Source: Brumimicrobium mesophilum (GTDB taxonomy: Bacteria > Bacteroidota > Bacteroidia > Flavobacteriales_D > Crocinitomicaceae). Taken from it: a DNA stretch of 64,000 nt. The stretch lies in the NCBI RefSeq assembly GCF_003025005.1, contig NZ_PVSS01000018.1, positions 19,876 through 83,875 of the forward strand, given 5' to 3'. Below are positions 1 to 8,747 of the stretch, in pieces. Below the pieces are notes generated by a model. It was not told the DNA's origin. It saw nothing but the letters and a program-made list of their open reading frames with translations, and made no database searches. Both the position numbers and the translations under genes were made by a program. Numbering within the stretch: position 1 is the first letter of the stretch; each line of letters begins with the position of its first letter.

Positions 1-765
1 GAAAGCTTTGACATTCATGGAGGAGGAATGGATTTGAAATTCCCACATCACGAATGTGAAATTGCACAAGGAACAGCAGCAAATGGAAGTAAACCAGTAA
101 ATTATTGGATGCATGCCAACATGTTAACTCTAAACGGTAAGAAGATGAGTAAATCAACAGGAAACACCTTACTTCCTGAAGAGTTATTTTCTGGAGACAA
201 TGAAGTTTTAGGCCGTGCTTATCATCCAATCGTTGTTCGATTCTTTATGATGCAAGCTCATTATGCAAGTGTTTTAGACTTCAGCGCTGAAGCATTAAAT
301 TCTTCGGAAAAAGGATTCTTGCGTTTGATGGAAGCAATGAAAATATTAGAAGAAATTAAAACCAGTAAGAAATCATCATTTGATGTCGAAGGTTTAATCA
401 TGAAGTTCTACAATGCAATGAATGATGACTTTAATACTCCGATATTAGTTGCTCATTTATTTGATGCTGCAAAATATATCCAAGCAGTGAACTTAGGAAA
501 AGAAACAATTTCAGAGTCAGACAAGAAGGATTTAACTTTTGCTATGAATGAATTTGTTTTTGATGTACTTGGCTTAACTTTACCGTCAGAGGAAAAAGGA
601 AACAATGAGAGTTTGGAAACGGTGATGGAATTAGTTCTACAAATGCGTCAAAAAGCCAGAGAAAATAAAGATTGGACAACTGCTGATGCTATTCGAGATA
701 AGTTGAATGAAGCAAAAATTGTTGTCAAAGACGATAAAGATGGCGCTACATGGAAAGTTCAATAA
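1..765 (+). CDS. cysS: Cysteinyl-tRNA synthetase, C-terminal part (5' end outside window)
   Basis: The protein charges tRNA-Cys with cysteine in the cytoplasm. The frame is open from base 1, so the N-terminal half with the HIGH motif lies upstream of the window. The visible 254 residues start in the conserved ESFDIHGGGMDL segment, followed by FPHHECEIAQ, whose His and Cys residues belong to the zinc/cysteine site of this family. Next come the class I signature KMSKS (in NGKKMSKSTGN) and the helical anticodon-binding DALR-type domain, ending with the usual RDKLNEAKIVVKD tail. Nothing looks broken. A first ATG at base 28 is internal and should not be taken as the start. The next gene is the initiator tRNA, which has its own promoter. 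Confidence 0.97.
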   Translation, partial: ESFDIHGGGMDLKFPHHECEIAQGTAANGSKPVNYWMHANMLTLNGKKMSKSTGNTLLPEELFSGDNEVLGRAYHPIVVRFFMMQAHYASVLDFSAEALNSSEKGFLRLMEAMKILEEIKTSKKSSFDVEGLIMKFYNAMNDDFNTPILVAHLFDAAKYIQAVNLGKETISESDKKDLTFAMNEFVFDVLGLTLPSEEKGNNESLETVMELVLQMRQKARENKDWTTADAIRDKLNEAKIVVKDDKDGATWKVQ

Positions 766-836
766 TTATTTTTATATTTTAAAAGACTGTTAATCTGAGA
801 CTTAATAAGTTGTTTTAAAATAATTTTAAAAAATTG

Positions 837-867
837 TTTTGAAATCAATTAAATGTCCGTATCTTTG
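837..867 (+). promoter_or_regulatory. Bacteroidota-type promoter of the initiator tRNA
   Basis: A TTTTG -33 box (837-841) is followed after 18 nt by TATCTTTG (860-867), an exact TAnnTTTG -7 box. Transcription would start near 872, about 70 nt before the tRNA. Spacing and sequence fit the Bacteroidota housekeeping sigma factor; the assignment is by eye. Confidence 0.6.
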
Positions 868-939
868 CAACCCGTTTGAATACGGAAAGTGTTTCGCAAT
901 AACACTCAAAATTAGATAAAAAGTTACATAAAGATATAT

Positions 940-1015
<76 letters not shown>

Positions 1016-1017
1016 TT

Positions 1018-1050
1018 AAAATGGCAATTGAGAAATCAGTTGCCATTTTT
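1018..1050 (+). terminator. Rho-independent terminator after tRNA-fMet
   Basis: An almost perfect stem runs from 1018-1031 to 1036-1049, closed by a GAAA tetraloop (1032-1035) and ending in TTTTT. It begins three bases after the tRNA CCA. Only one G-T wobble is present in about 14 pairs. Confidence 0.85.
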
Positions 1051-1246
1051 GGTTTTATGAAGGTTAATAATCAAGTAGGGGACGAGATTTTATGGGATCA
1101 AGACTAATTGTTGGTGATTAGGCATAAATATTTGTCAATCTGAATAAAAAATATTCAATATTTCTTACTTCATCCTTTGAATATATACTTCACGGAAGCA
1201 AAGTATATACTGATTACCTACTTTTCTTCTTCTTCTTCTGCCCATC

Positions 1247-1675
1247 TCATCGACTCTCCCCCATCAAAGTCAACACCAACTTCCGTTTTCCACCTTGGTT
1301 TCTGTGTTCACACAAGTATATTCCTTGCCAAGTTCCTAAATTTAATGCCCCATCTGTAATTGGTATTTGAACAGAACTCCCCAATAAAGATGCTTTTATA
1401 TGCGCCGGCATATCATCGCTTCCTTCATAATCATGTTTGTAATAAGGTTCATTTTCTGGAACAAATTTATTGAAGTGGCTCTCAAAGTCCATGCGAACTG
1501 TAGGATCAGCATTTTCGTTGATCGTTAATCCTGCTGATGTATGTTTAATAAACACCTGTAATGTCCCAATTTTAATTTCCTTGATTTCTGGAATTTCACC
1601 TAGAACTTCATCTGTAATAATATGAAACCCTCGTGAAAAAGCAGGTAAATGTATTTCTCTTTGTATCCACTTCAT
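1247..1675 (-). CDS. YjbQ / UPF0047 family protein
   Basis: A 142-residue single-domain protein of the YjbQ (UPF0047) family. The family marks visible are LQVFIKHTSAGLTINENADPTV, the acidic YYKHDYEGSDDMPAHIKASLLG block with its conserved His, and the C-terminal GTWQGIYLCEHRNQGG segment. Members form homotrimers; some complement thiamine-phosphate synthase weakly in E. coli, but the true cellular role is not settled. Length matches the family (about 130-145). The ATG at 1675 opens MKWIQREIHLPAFSRGFH, the normal N-terminus. It is a single gene on the opposite strand to its neighbours, facing the tRNA terminator. I am sure of the family, not of a reaction. Confidence 0.92.
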   Translation of the reverse strand: MKWIQREIHLPAFSRGFHIITDEVLGEIPEIKEIKIGTLQVFIKHTSAGLTINENADPTVRMDFESHFNKFVPENEPYYKHDYEGSDDMPAHIKASLLGSSVQIPITDGALNLGTWQGIYLCEHRNQGGKRKLVLTLMGESR

Positions 1676-1752
1676 AGCTTGAATATATAAATTTAAATCC
1701 GTTCAAAAAATCACAAAAATACACATCACTCTACAAAGTAGGATTAAAAACC

Positions 1753-1760
1753 TATCTTTG
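1753..1760 (+). promoter_or_regulatory. -7 box upstream of the DEAD-box helicase
   Basis: TATCTTTG is an exact TAnnTTTG match 20 nt before the helicase ATG. No good TTTG -33 box stands at the expected distance, so only the -7 element is supported. Confidence 0.5.
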
Positions 1761-1780
1761 TAATATATATTAAATAATAC

Positions 1781-3046
1781 ATGACATTTAAACAACTCGG
1801 CTTAGCCGAACCAATTTTAAAAGCCCTCGAAGAAGAAGGCTACGAAAATCCAACTCCAATTCAAGAACAATCTATTCCTATCCTTTTGAAAGGAAAAGAT
1901 CTTTTGGGTGTTGCTCAAACCGGAACAGGTAAGACAGCAGCATTTGGTATTCCAATTTTACATCATTTATACAACTCGAATAATAATTCGAACGGCAGAC
2001 GCAAAGTTCGTGCTTTAATCGTTACTCCTACACGAGAGTTAGCGATTCAGATTGATGAGAGCTTTAACGCTTATGGTAGACACACAGGTTTAAGAACTAC
2101 TGTAATTTATGGTGGAGTAAAACAAACCAAACAAGTTGCACGACTAAAACAAGGTGTTGATGTTTTAGTGGCTACTCCAGGTCGTTTACTAGATTTAGTG
2201 AGCCAAGGATATATTACTTTTCGCGATTTAGAATTCGTAGTTTTGGATGAAGCAGATCAAATGCTCGACATGGGTTTCATTCACGATATTAAGAAGATTA
2301 TCGCTCAACTTCCACCAAAGAGACAATCACTTTTCTTTTCAGCTACAATGCCGAAATCAATTGTGGAACTATCTAGAAAAATCTTAGGAGAATTTGAACA
2401 AGTTACAATTAAACCACAACAGGCTACTGCTGAAAAAGTAGAGCAAGGTGTGTATTTTGTGAGTAAAGGCAATAAGGTTCACTTATTGAGAGAATTGATT
2501 AAAGACCGTCCAGGAGAATCTGTTTTAGTATTCTCTAGAACGAAACACGGAGCAAATAAAATTGTCAAGAAACTTGATCAAGCAGATATAAAAGCTGCTG
2601 CTATTCATGGAAACAAATCTCAACCACAACGTGAAGCTGCATTGGGAGGTTTTAAAGATGGAAAACTTCAGGTGTTAATTGCAACAGATATTGCTGCTCG
2701 TGGAATCGATGTAGATGATTTGGCTTTGGTTATCAACTATGACTTACCAAACGTTGCCGAAACTTATGTCCACCGAATTGGTAGAACAGGTCGTGCTCAT
2801 GCAAGTGGAATAGCACTTTCTTTCTGTGAAAACGAAGAACGTCCTTACCTTAGAGATATTGAAAAACTCATCAAGCAGCAAGTTCCTGTAATGGATCCAC
2901 ACCCTGAAGTTGAGGAAGAAATTGAAGATAAAAATGCGAAACCAAAGAAACCTCAACAAAGAGGAAGAGGAGGCGGAGGTGGTCGTAGAAAACCACAAAA
3001 TAACAATGGAAATAGAAACAGAAGTAGAACTCCAAAAAGAGATTAA
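1781..3046 (+). CDS. rhlE: DEAD-box ATP-dependent RNA helicase, RhlE-like
   Basis: A 421-residue superfamily 2 helicase that remodels RNA in the cytoplasm, in ribosome assembly, mRNA turnover or cold growth. All core motifs are present in order: the Q motif region (NPTPIQEQSIPIL), AQTGTGKT (Walker A), PTRELAIQ, TPGR, DEAD (VLDEADQMLDMGF), SAT, VFSRTK, ATDIAARGID, and HRIGRTGR. A basic, low-complexity tail from about residue 380 (RGRGGGGGRRK and an Asn/Arg-rich end) is typical of RNA-binding extensions in this group. Bacteroidota carry several paralogues, so the RhlE name is approximate. It has its own -7 box and a strong terminator, hence a single-gene unit. Confidence 0.95.
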   Translation: MTFKQLGLAEPILKALEEEGYENPTPIQEQSIPILLKGKDLLGVAQTGTGKTAAFGIPILHHLYNSNNNSNGRRKVRALIVTPTRELAIQIDESFNAYGRHTGLRTTVIYGGVKQTKQVARLKQGVDVLVATPGRLLDLVSQGYITFRDLEFVVLDEADQMLDMGFIHDIKKIIAQLPPKRQSLFFSATMPKSIVELSRKILGEFEQVTIKPQQATAEKVEQGVYFVSKGNKVHLLRELIKDRPGESVLVFSRTKHGANKIVKKLDQADIKAAAIHGNKSQPQREAALGGFKDGKLQVLIATDIAARGIDVDDLALVINYDLPNVAETYVHRIGRTGRAHASGIALSFCENEERPYLRDIEKLIKQQVPVMDPHPEVEEEIEDKNAKPKKPQQRGRGGGGGRRKPQNNNGNRNRSRTPKRD

Positions 3047-3095
3047 TTTCTGTAAACAACAGTTTTTCTTTTTAGGAAAATGAAAATTTATTAAG

Positions 3096-3138
3096 CAGCG
3101 AAAGAACAATTAAAATTGGGAATTCGCTGTTTTTTTTT
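3096..3138 (+). terminator. Rho-independent terminator after the helicase
   Basis: CAGCGAA (3096-3102) pairs perfectly with TTCGCTG (3123-3129) and is followed by nine T residues (3130-3138). The loop is long (20 nt). Confidence 0.75.
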
Positions 3139-3418
3139 GGTTTAAAGTTTGTAGAAATCCATTCAAACATGATAAATCTCAAGACTTATTTAAAGAAAAT
3201 AATCATTTATTCATCTAGCTAACATAAATTCATTTGACTAAGTCATCACACTATTTTAATTTTTCAATCGTTATACAAATGAAGAATAAATAACTAAACT
3301 AATTTTCATTATTGCTTTTATGTAGGGGTTCTATTCAACCCTAAGCTTAATGATTTCAGTAGTTTTGACAAAATGGCAAGTTATTTGCATATTCAATATC
3401 GAATAAAAACTTAAAACT
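3139..3418. other. Non-coding stretch before the DUF3108 gene
   Basis: Together with the terminator before it this makes a 372-base gap. It is very AT-rich and holds no credible reading frame. A weak GGGTT/AACCC hairpin lies near 3325-3343. A TTTTG (about 3362-3366) and a TTATTTG (about 3381) resemble promoter boxes but do not match the consensus spacing. Confidence 0.5.
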
Positions 3419-4201
3419 ATGAAAACAATCATTTCAATATTTATTATGACTGCTGTGCTAGTTGGAATGACTAGTTCAACAAATATATCTTATCCAAAAA
3501 TCCAAAGTAAAAGTTTTACAAGTGGAGAGAAATTAACCTATAGAATTAGCTATGGTGTAATGGATGCTGGTGAAGCAATTTTGACAGTAAAAGAAACGAA
3601 GAAAAAAGGTGCCAATGGCCGACCTTTATATCATGTGAAAGGAGAGGGTAAAACCCTAGGTGCTTTTAACTGGTTCTATAAAGTAGAAGATGTTTACGAA
3701 TCTTATGTAGACAAAGAAGGAGTTTTTCCTTGGTTATTTATCCGCGATATTAATGAAGGTGGATATGAAAAGGAACAAGAATATGTTTTCAAACAAGACA
3801 AGCAAAAAGTTGTTTCTAAAGGGCAAGAATATAAAGTCCCTTTAGGTGTTCAAGACATGATTTCTTCTTTCTATTATGCCAGAACCTTGAACTTTAAAAA
3901 CATGAAAGTTGGTGATATTACTGAATTCAAATGTTTTATGGATGAAGAGATTTTTCCTTTAAAAGTGAAGTATGTGGGTAAAGAAGACATCAAAATTCGA
4001 AAAGGAACTTTTGAATGTTTAAAATTTCAGCCTGTTGTGCAAGAAGGAAGATACTTTGAAGAACCAGACGATGTTGAATTTTGGGTAACCAATGACGCCA
4101 ACAGAATTCCAGTTTTAGTGAAAGCTAAAATCCCAGTAGGAAGCATTAAAATGCACCTTGTTGATTGGGAAGGATTGGTAGGTGACATTGCAATAAAATA
4201 A
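3419..4201 (+). CDS. DUF3108 domain-containing envelope protein
   Basis: A 260-residue protein with an N-terminal hydrophobic export signal (MKTIISIFIMTAVLVGMTSS) and one DUF3108 domain covering almost all the rest. Family features are the opening FTSGEKLTYRISYGVMDAGEAILTV, the central EDVYESYVDKEGVFPW, and the closing EFWVTNDANRIPVLVKAKIPVGSIKMHL. Proteins of this family are exported and have a beta-rich fold; no function is established. It is followed by a terminator and preceded by a long gap, so it is monocistronic. I can place it in the periplasm or outer envelope but would not assign a task. Confidence 0.88.
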   Translation: MKTIISIFIMTAVLVGMTSSTNISYPKIQSKSFTSGEKLTYRISYGVMDAGEAILTVKETKKKGANGRPLYHVKGEGKTLGAFNWFYKVEDVYESYVDKEGVFPWLFIRDINEGGYEKEQEYVFKQDKQKVVSKGQEYKVPLGVQDMISSFYYARTLNFKNMKVGDITEFKCFMDEEIFPLKVKYVGKEDIKIRKGTFECLKFQPVVQEGRYFEEPDDVEFWVTNDANRIPVLVKAKIPVGSIKMHLVDWEGLVGDIAIK

Positions 4202-4224
4202 AATTGACCCCTTTAAAAATTTAG

Positions 4225-4255
4225 CGCTCAGTAGAAATACTGGGCGTTCTTTTTG
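4225..4255 (+). terminator. Rho-independent terminator after the DUF3108 gene
   Basis: A nine-pair stem (4225-4233 with 4238-4246, one wobble) is closed by a GAAA tetraloop and followed by TTCTTTTT. Confidence 0.85.
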
Positions 4256-4305
4256 CTTAAAAACTGTTTTAAACACTAAAAGCTTAACTATTGAATACAC
4301 TTTCG

Positions 4306-4313
4306 TAAATTTG
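4306..4313 (+). promoter_or_regulatory. -7 box 4 nt before the DUF4286 start codon
   Basis: TAAATTTG is an exact TAnnTTTG match and is separated from the ATG at 4318 by only CACC. Since this box is centred near -7, transcription should start at or within a few bases of the ATG, giving a leaderless or nearly leaderless mRNA. The -33 element is not obvious. Confidence 0.6.
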
Positions 4314-4317
4314 CACC

Positions 4318-4629
4318 ATGGTAGTATATAATGTAACAATTAGTCTTGATGTAAATGTTGCCGAAGATTGGCTAACATGGATGCGCGAAACACATATTCC
4401 TGATGTGATGGCAACCGGACATTTTAGAGATAGTAAAATTTGCCGTGTTCATGGTGAGGAAGAAGGTGGAATAACGTACGCGATTATGTACACTGCTATT
4501 TCACAGGAAGACTTGGACACCTATCAAGAAAAACATTCTCCACGTCTACAACAAGAACATACAGAGAAGTTTCAAGGTAAATTCGCTTCATTCAGAACAT
4601 TGCTTTCTGTAGTACAAGAATTTAAATAA
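4318..4629 (+). CDS. DUF4286 family protein
   Basis: A 103-residue soluble protein of the DUF4286 family. It has the usual pattern VVYNVTISLDVNVAEDWLTWMRETHIPDVMATGHF, then a beta-hairpin (GGITYAIMYTA) and a helix-rich end. The small ferredoxin-like alpha/beta layout resembles dimeric barrel proteins, but no function is known. It stands two bases before rsmA and certainly shares its transcript; both would be driven by the -7 box at 4306-4313. There is no room for a Shine-Dalgarno site if the mRNA starts where the box predicts. Confidence 0.9.
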   Translation: MVVYNVTISLDVNVAEDWLTWMRETHIPDVMATGHFRDSKICRVHGEEEGGITYAIMYTAISQEDLDTYQEKHSPRLQQEHTEKFQGKFASFRTLLSVVQEFK

Positions 4630-4631
4630 TC

Positions 4632-5417
4632 ATGAGCGTACAACCAAAAAAGCATTTAGGCCAGCATTTCCTGACCGATGAAAATACGTGTAGGAAAATT
4701 GTTGAACAATACACCAACTTTCAAGGTGCTAACAACATTTTAGAAATTGGTCCAGGTATGGGAGCCATCACAAAATATCTTTTAGATATCGAAGGAACTG
4801 ACTTACACGTTATGGAAATTGATCGTGATTCGGTAACATATTTAGAAGAGGTTTTTCCTGCTCTTCAAAACAAAATTCATTCAAATGACTTTCTGAAAAC
4901 AGATCTATCTCAATTTTTTGAAGGTCAACCCTATGCAGTAGTAGGAAATTTCCCATACAATATTTCTTCTCAAATTCTTTTTCATTGCATTGAGTATAGA
5001 AACCAAATTCCAGAAATTATGGGAATGTTTCAAAAAGAAGTTGCTGAAAGAGTTGCCGAGCCTCCTGGTTCAAAAAAATATGGAATTTTGAGTGTTTTAA
5101 TGCAAACTTATTACGATATAAAGTATTGTTTTACAGTGCATGAAAATGTTTTCAATCCACCACCAAAAGTGAAATCAGGAGTTATTCGTTGTTTGAGAAA
5201 TGAACGAACTCACCTTCCTGTTGATGAAGAATTATACAAAAGAGTAATCAAATCTACTTTTAATCAACGGAGAAAAACGATTCGCAACGGATTAAAAGTT
5301 ATTCTTGATGTAGCTTTACTTCCAGAACATCCATTTTTAAAACAACGTGCAGAAACATTAAGTGTTGATGATTTTATCGAATTAACACAACTCGTTGAGA
5401 AAGCAATGGTAGAGTAA
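4632..5417 (+). CDS. rsmA: 16S rRNA dimethyladenosine transferase RsmA (KsgA)
   Basis: The enzyme dimethylates two adjacent adenines near the 3' end of 16S rRNA (m6,2A1518/1519 in E. coli numbering) late in 30S assembly. The 261-residue protein is full length. It opens with KKHLGQHFLTDEN, the family hallmark, then the SAM-binding ILEIGPGMGAITKYL, and the catalytic NFPYNISSQ (NLPY-type motif IV). The QRRKTIRNGLK segment in the C-terminal domain is also typical. It is the second gene of a DUF4286-rsmA pair with a 2-nt gap. I see no terminator after it. Confidence 0.97.
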   Translation: MSVQPKKHLGQHFLTDENTCRKIVEQYTNFQGANNILEIGPGMGAITKYLLDIEGTDLHVMEIDRDSVTYLEEVFPALQNKIHSNDFLKTDLSQFFEGQPYAVVGNFPYNISSQILFHCIEYRNQIPEIMGMFQKEVAERVAEPPGSKKYGILSVLMQTYYDIKYCFTVHENVFNPPPKVKSGVIRCLRNERTHLPVDEELYKRVIKSTFNQRRKTIRNGLKVILDVALLPEHPFLKQRAETLSVDDFIELTQLVEKAMVE

Positions 5418-5633
5418 TAAGTGCTATTCAAAAGTATGATGTTGGACGATTTACTAATCTAGTAGTTATAGTACTTGGAGCTATGAATACCTTTGAATAA
5501 ATCGACTAGCCACTTTAAAAAATTAAATATTTGATATTAAGTTCAAGGAAATCCTCCATTTGTCACTTATAGTTATTCATTTTTTTTAAAATTCTAATTC
5601 TTTCTTTCGTAAATTCGCACAAAAATTATCGAT

Positions 5634-6983
5634 ATGCAGTTCGAATTAACAAGAGAATATCTAGATAAAATTAGAGATGAAATCACTATTAACAATAGTC
5701 AATTCATTGAAAAAGAGATCATTCATTTACATCCAGCAGATATTGCTGAGATTCTTGACGAACTCGATAGAGACGAAGCAAAGTTTATTTATGATCATCT
5801 AGATTCAGATCTTCAAGGTGACGTTTTGATGGAACTGGATGAAGACGTACGTCAAAATTTTCTAGAATCTATTAATTCAGATCAACTTGCCATTCAATTA
5901 GAAAATTTAGATTCTGATGATGCTGTTGATATCCTTGGTGAAATGTCTGTTGAAAAACAATTGGAGGTCATTTCTAAAATGGACAGTGACAATGCTTCAG
6001 AATTAGTTGAACTGCTAAATTACGATGAAGATACAGCCGGTGGTTTAATGCAAACTGAGTTTATCAAAGCAAAACTTGATTGGCCTATTAACCGATGCGT
6101 TATCGAACTGCGACGACAAGCCGAAGAAGTAGATAAAGTACACACCATTTACGTCGTCGATAATGAAGATAGACTTGTTGGAACTTTATCTCTTCGATCC
6201 TTATTGGTTGCCAATGCAAAATCGATTGTAAAGGATGTTTATGAAAATACAAACATGTCTTATGTTTACACCAATGAAGACGCTGAAGAAGTTGCAAGAG
6301 TAATGGATAAATATGACTTGGTATCTGTTCCTGTATTGGATTTACAAAAGAAATTAGTGGGAAGAATTACCATTGATGACATTGTTGATGTAATGCGTGA
6401 GGAGGCAGACAAAGATTTCCAGATGGCATCAGGTATTTCTGAAAATGTAGAACACGATGCTGGAATTATAAAAATGTCTCGAGCAAGACTTCCTTGGTTA
6501 ATGATTGGATTAATGGGTGGAGTTTTAGGTTCACAAGTTATTGGAAACTTTGAAACTCAAATTGGTGCCATTCCATCATTGGCTTTCTTTATTCCACTTG
6601 TTGCGGCAATGGGAGGAAATGTTGGTGTACAATCGAGTGCTATTGTTGTTCAATCTATAGCTAACGGGACAAGTCAATTTAGTAGTATTTTATCCAGGGT
6701 TAAAAGAGAAGCAATTCTAGGTCTTTTAAATGGAGTGATTTGTGGTGTTTTTATTTTTGGAATCACTTGGTTATTGCAAGATATCAGGCTAGGAATATCC
6801 GTAAGTATCGCCTTATTTATCGTCATCTTCTTTGCGGCCATTTTTGGAACGTTAATTCCCTTGATACTTCATAAGTATAAAGTTGACCCTGCTGTAGCCA
6901 CAGGGCCATTTATAACAACCTTAAACGACGTTGTAGGGCTATTCATATACTTTGCCGTAGGTATGATGGTATTTGGATTGTAA
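5634..6983 (+). CDS. mgtE: Magnesium transporter MgtE
   Basis: A Mg2+-gated magnesium channel of the inner membrane. The 449 residues show an acidic, helical MgtE-N domain (about 25-130, with HPADIAEILDELD and LDSDDAVDILGEM). A pair of CBS domains follows (about 135-255, with TAGGLMQTEF and VYVVDNEDRLVGTLSLRSLL). Five membrane helices come last (about 283-449), including the family signature around AAMGGNVGVQSSAIVVQSIANG and the terminal DVVGLFIYFAVGMM. In this family the cytosolic acidic domains bind Mg2+ and close the pore. The stop codon abuts directly on the stop of the convergent MORN gene (TAA then TTA), leaving no space for a separate terminator. Confidence 0.97.
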   Translation: MQFELTREYLDKIRDEITINNSQFIEKEIIHLHPADIAEILDELDRDEAKFIYDHLDSDLQGDVLMELDEDVRQNFLESINSDQLAIQLENLDSDDAVDILGEMSVEKQLEVISKMDSDNASELVELLNYDEDTAGGLMQTEFIKAKLDWPINRCVIELRRQAEEVDKVHTIYVVDNEDRLVGTLSLRSLLVANAKSIVKDVYENTNMSYVYTNEDAEEVARVMDKYDLVSVPVLDLQKKLVGRITIDDIVDVMREEADKDFQMASGISENVEHDAGIIKMSRARLPWLMIGLMGGVLGSQVIGNFETQIGAIPSLAFFIPLVAAMGGNVGVQSSAIVVQSIANGTSQFSSILSRVKREAILGLLNGVICGVFIFGITWLLQDIRLGISVSIALFIVIFFAAIFGTLIPLILHKYKVDPAVATGPFITTLNDVVGLFIYFAVGMMVFGL

Positions 6984-8693
6984 TTACCTTCCAGGTGTAA
7001 ACCCAGTTCCTTCGATAACCTGCATTCCGTTTTCGAATACTTGCTCCTTTACAACCTTTCCTGTTTGGTCATAAATCTTCACTTTTCCGTGTTTTACGCC
7101 ATTCTTGTATTCCGCTTCGGAAATAATATTGTTCCCTCGGTATTCGTAGGTTTTCATTTTTCCATGTAATTCTCCATTCTTATAATTTGAAATTACTGCA
7201 GGTAAAACCCCTCCAGGATGATAAACTGTCCAAGTTCCATGCTTTTCGCCATCCTTGTATTTCCCTTCTTCAGTTTTAGAAAAATCTTTTTGTGAATAGG
7301 TAATTGACTCTCCATGAGGAACAGAAACGCGTACAACTCTGTCCTTCATTGGACCATAATTAACTTTAGATTTCTTTTCAATTACTTTGAAATTCTCAAC
7401 GTCTTTTGGCATTCCATTTGAAAAATAAGTTATCCATTCATCGGTTTTTTGACCGAGATCATAATATCCTTTTGACAATGGTTTTCCGTTACTAAAGAAA
7501 GACAACCATTCCCCGTTTAATTTTCCTTTTGTAAAATCCGATTGATTTTTAAGTTGACCGTTTTCCCAATAATTTTTCCATGTTCCTTCTTCCAAATCAT
7601 CTTTGTATTCTCCTTCCATCAAAAGCGTACCGTCTTCATACCAAGTAGACCAATTACCATTTCTCAAATCATTTTCAAAATGTCCTACTTTAAACTTCTT
7701 CCCGTTGCGATATTTATAAGTCCATTTTCCGTCTTTCTCTCCTTCTTTATATCTCGCACGGTAAGAAAGATCTCCATTTGGAAAATTATACAACCAAACC
7801 CCATGTTGTAATCCATTTTTGAATTCTCCCTTCATGTCGATAATTCCAGAATTGGTATACCAAATCCATTCTCCCGTTTTTTCACCTGCTTCGAAATTAC
7901 CCTCAACATTCACTTGACCATTGTCGAAATAGTAGGTGTATGTTCCGTCTAATTTTCCATTTTTATAATGTGTTATTTTTTCTAAATCACCCGTGTAATA
8001 ATAGTATTCCCATTCTCCTTCCGGCTTGTTTTCAATAAATGAACCTTTCATTAAATAAAATCCATTCACAGAAGCTTCTTCAAAATCTCCATGGCGCAAA
8101 CCATCCTTGTAGTTATACCAGGATTCTAATCTACCATTTCCAAAATAGGTAGCCATTTGCCCGTTTCCATCGATTACAGTTTGCGTATGCGCACTGTCAG
8201 CACCATAAAATTGCCAAACATAATTTACTTCATCAATGATTTCTTCCACCATTTTTAAAGCTCCGTCCGTGTAGAAATAACGCCATTTCCCTACAGGTTC
8301 TCCTAAGTTATAATAGCCAATTTGAGTAGTGTCTCCGGTTAAAGAAAAGTCAATAAAAATACTGTCTTGTTGATCTTGAAAGAAATATCCTATACTTCTA
8401 ACTTTCTCTTCCCTTCCATAGTAAGTTTTAACCTCACCATTTAATTTATTTCTATCGTAGTGACGTTCTTCAACGATACCCCCTTCACGATTAAAGAAAG
8501 TCCATTTTCCATGCCTTTCAGTAGTTTCTCCTAAGTCATCTGAATAATAATATCCGTGACTTTCCACTTGAGTTCTGGTTGCAGGATCATAATAAAAAGT
8601 TTGACGCTTTGATAAATTTCTATCCTTCCTAGATTGGCTATAACCATTGAACAATAGGGTCACAAATAAAAAAAGTAAAATTGATTTGTACAT
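6984..8693 (-). CDS. Exported MORN/YwqK-type repeat protein
   Basis: A 569-residue exported protein built of about twenty MORN_2-type repeats of roughly 23 residues with the pattern GxWxxYxxNGxxxxxxxYxxGxxxG (for example GEWEYYYYTGDLEKI and GTWKNYWENGQLKN). A signal peptide (MYKSILLFLFVTLLFNGYSQS) precedes them. The ATG at 8693 is preferred: the longer frame would begin at a TTG at 8735 and put 14 residues before a good signal peptide. Databases often call such proteins YwqK family antitoxins, but nothing here suggests a toxin-antitoxin pair. Repeats of this kind make long open beta-sheets that act in protein binding or as surface scaffolds. It is the third gene of the lepA-lysE-MORN run. Confidence 0.85.
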   Translation of the reverse strand: MYKSILLFLFVTLLFNGYSQSRKDRNLSKRQTFYYDPATRTQVESHGYYYSDDLGETTERHGKWTFFNREGGIVEERHYDRNKLNGEVKTYYGREEKVRSIGYFFQDQQDSIFIDFSLTGDTTQIGYYNLGEPVGKWRYFYTDGALKMVEEIIDEVNYVWQFYGADSAHTQTVIDGNGQMATYFGNGRLESWYNYKDGLRHGDFEEASVNGFYLMKGSFIENKPEGEWEYYYYTGDLEKITHYKNGKLDGTYTYYFDNGQVNVEGNFEAGEKTGEWIWYTNSGIIDMKGEFKNGLQHGVWLYNFPNGDLSYRARYKEGEKDGKWTYKYRNGKKFKVGHFENDLRNGNWSTWYEDGTLLMEGEYKDDLEEGTWKNYWENGQLKNQSDFTKGKLNGEWLSFFSNGKPLSKGYYDLGQKTDEWITYFSNGMPKDVENFKVIEKKSKVNYGPMKDRVVRVSVPHGESITYSQKDFSKTEEGKYKDGEKHGTWTVYHPGGVLPAVISNYKNGELHGKMKTYEYRGNNIISEAEYKNGVKHGKVKIYDQTGKVVKEQVFENGMQVIEGTGFTPGR

Positions 8694-8747
8694 AATAGAA
8701 ACTATATTTACATATAAGTATAATAAAAAATTCAAATTGGTTACACT

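Noticed and set aside
1057..1107. Short ATG frame after the tRNA terminator ending in GDEILWDQD
   Set aside because: Only 16 codons, no promoter; no evidence that it is translated or a gene remnant.
2744..3109. 121-codon minus-strand frame over the helicase end
   Set aside because: Antisense shadow of the basic, repetitive helicase tail; low complexity, no start or promoter support.
6984..8693. Toxin-antitoxin system suggested by the YwqK family name
   Set aside because: The protein is exported and has no toxin-like neighbour; the label comes from repeat similarity only.
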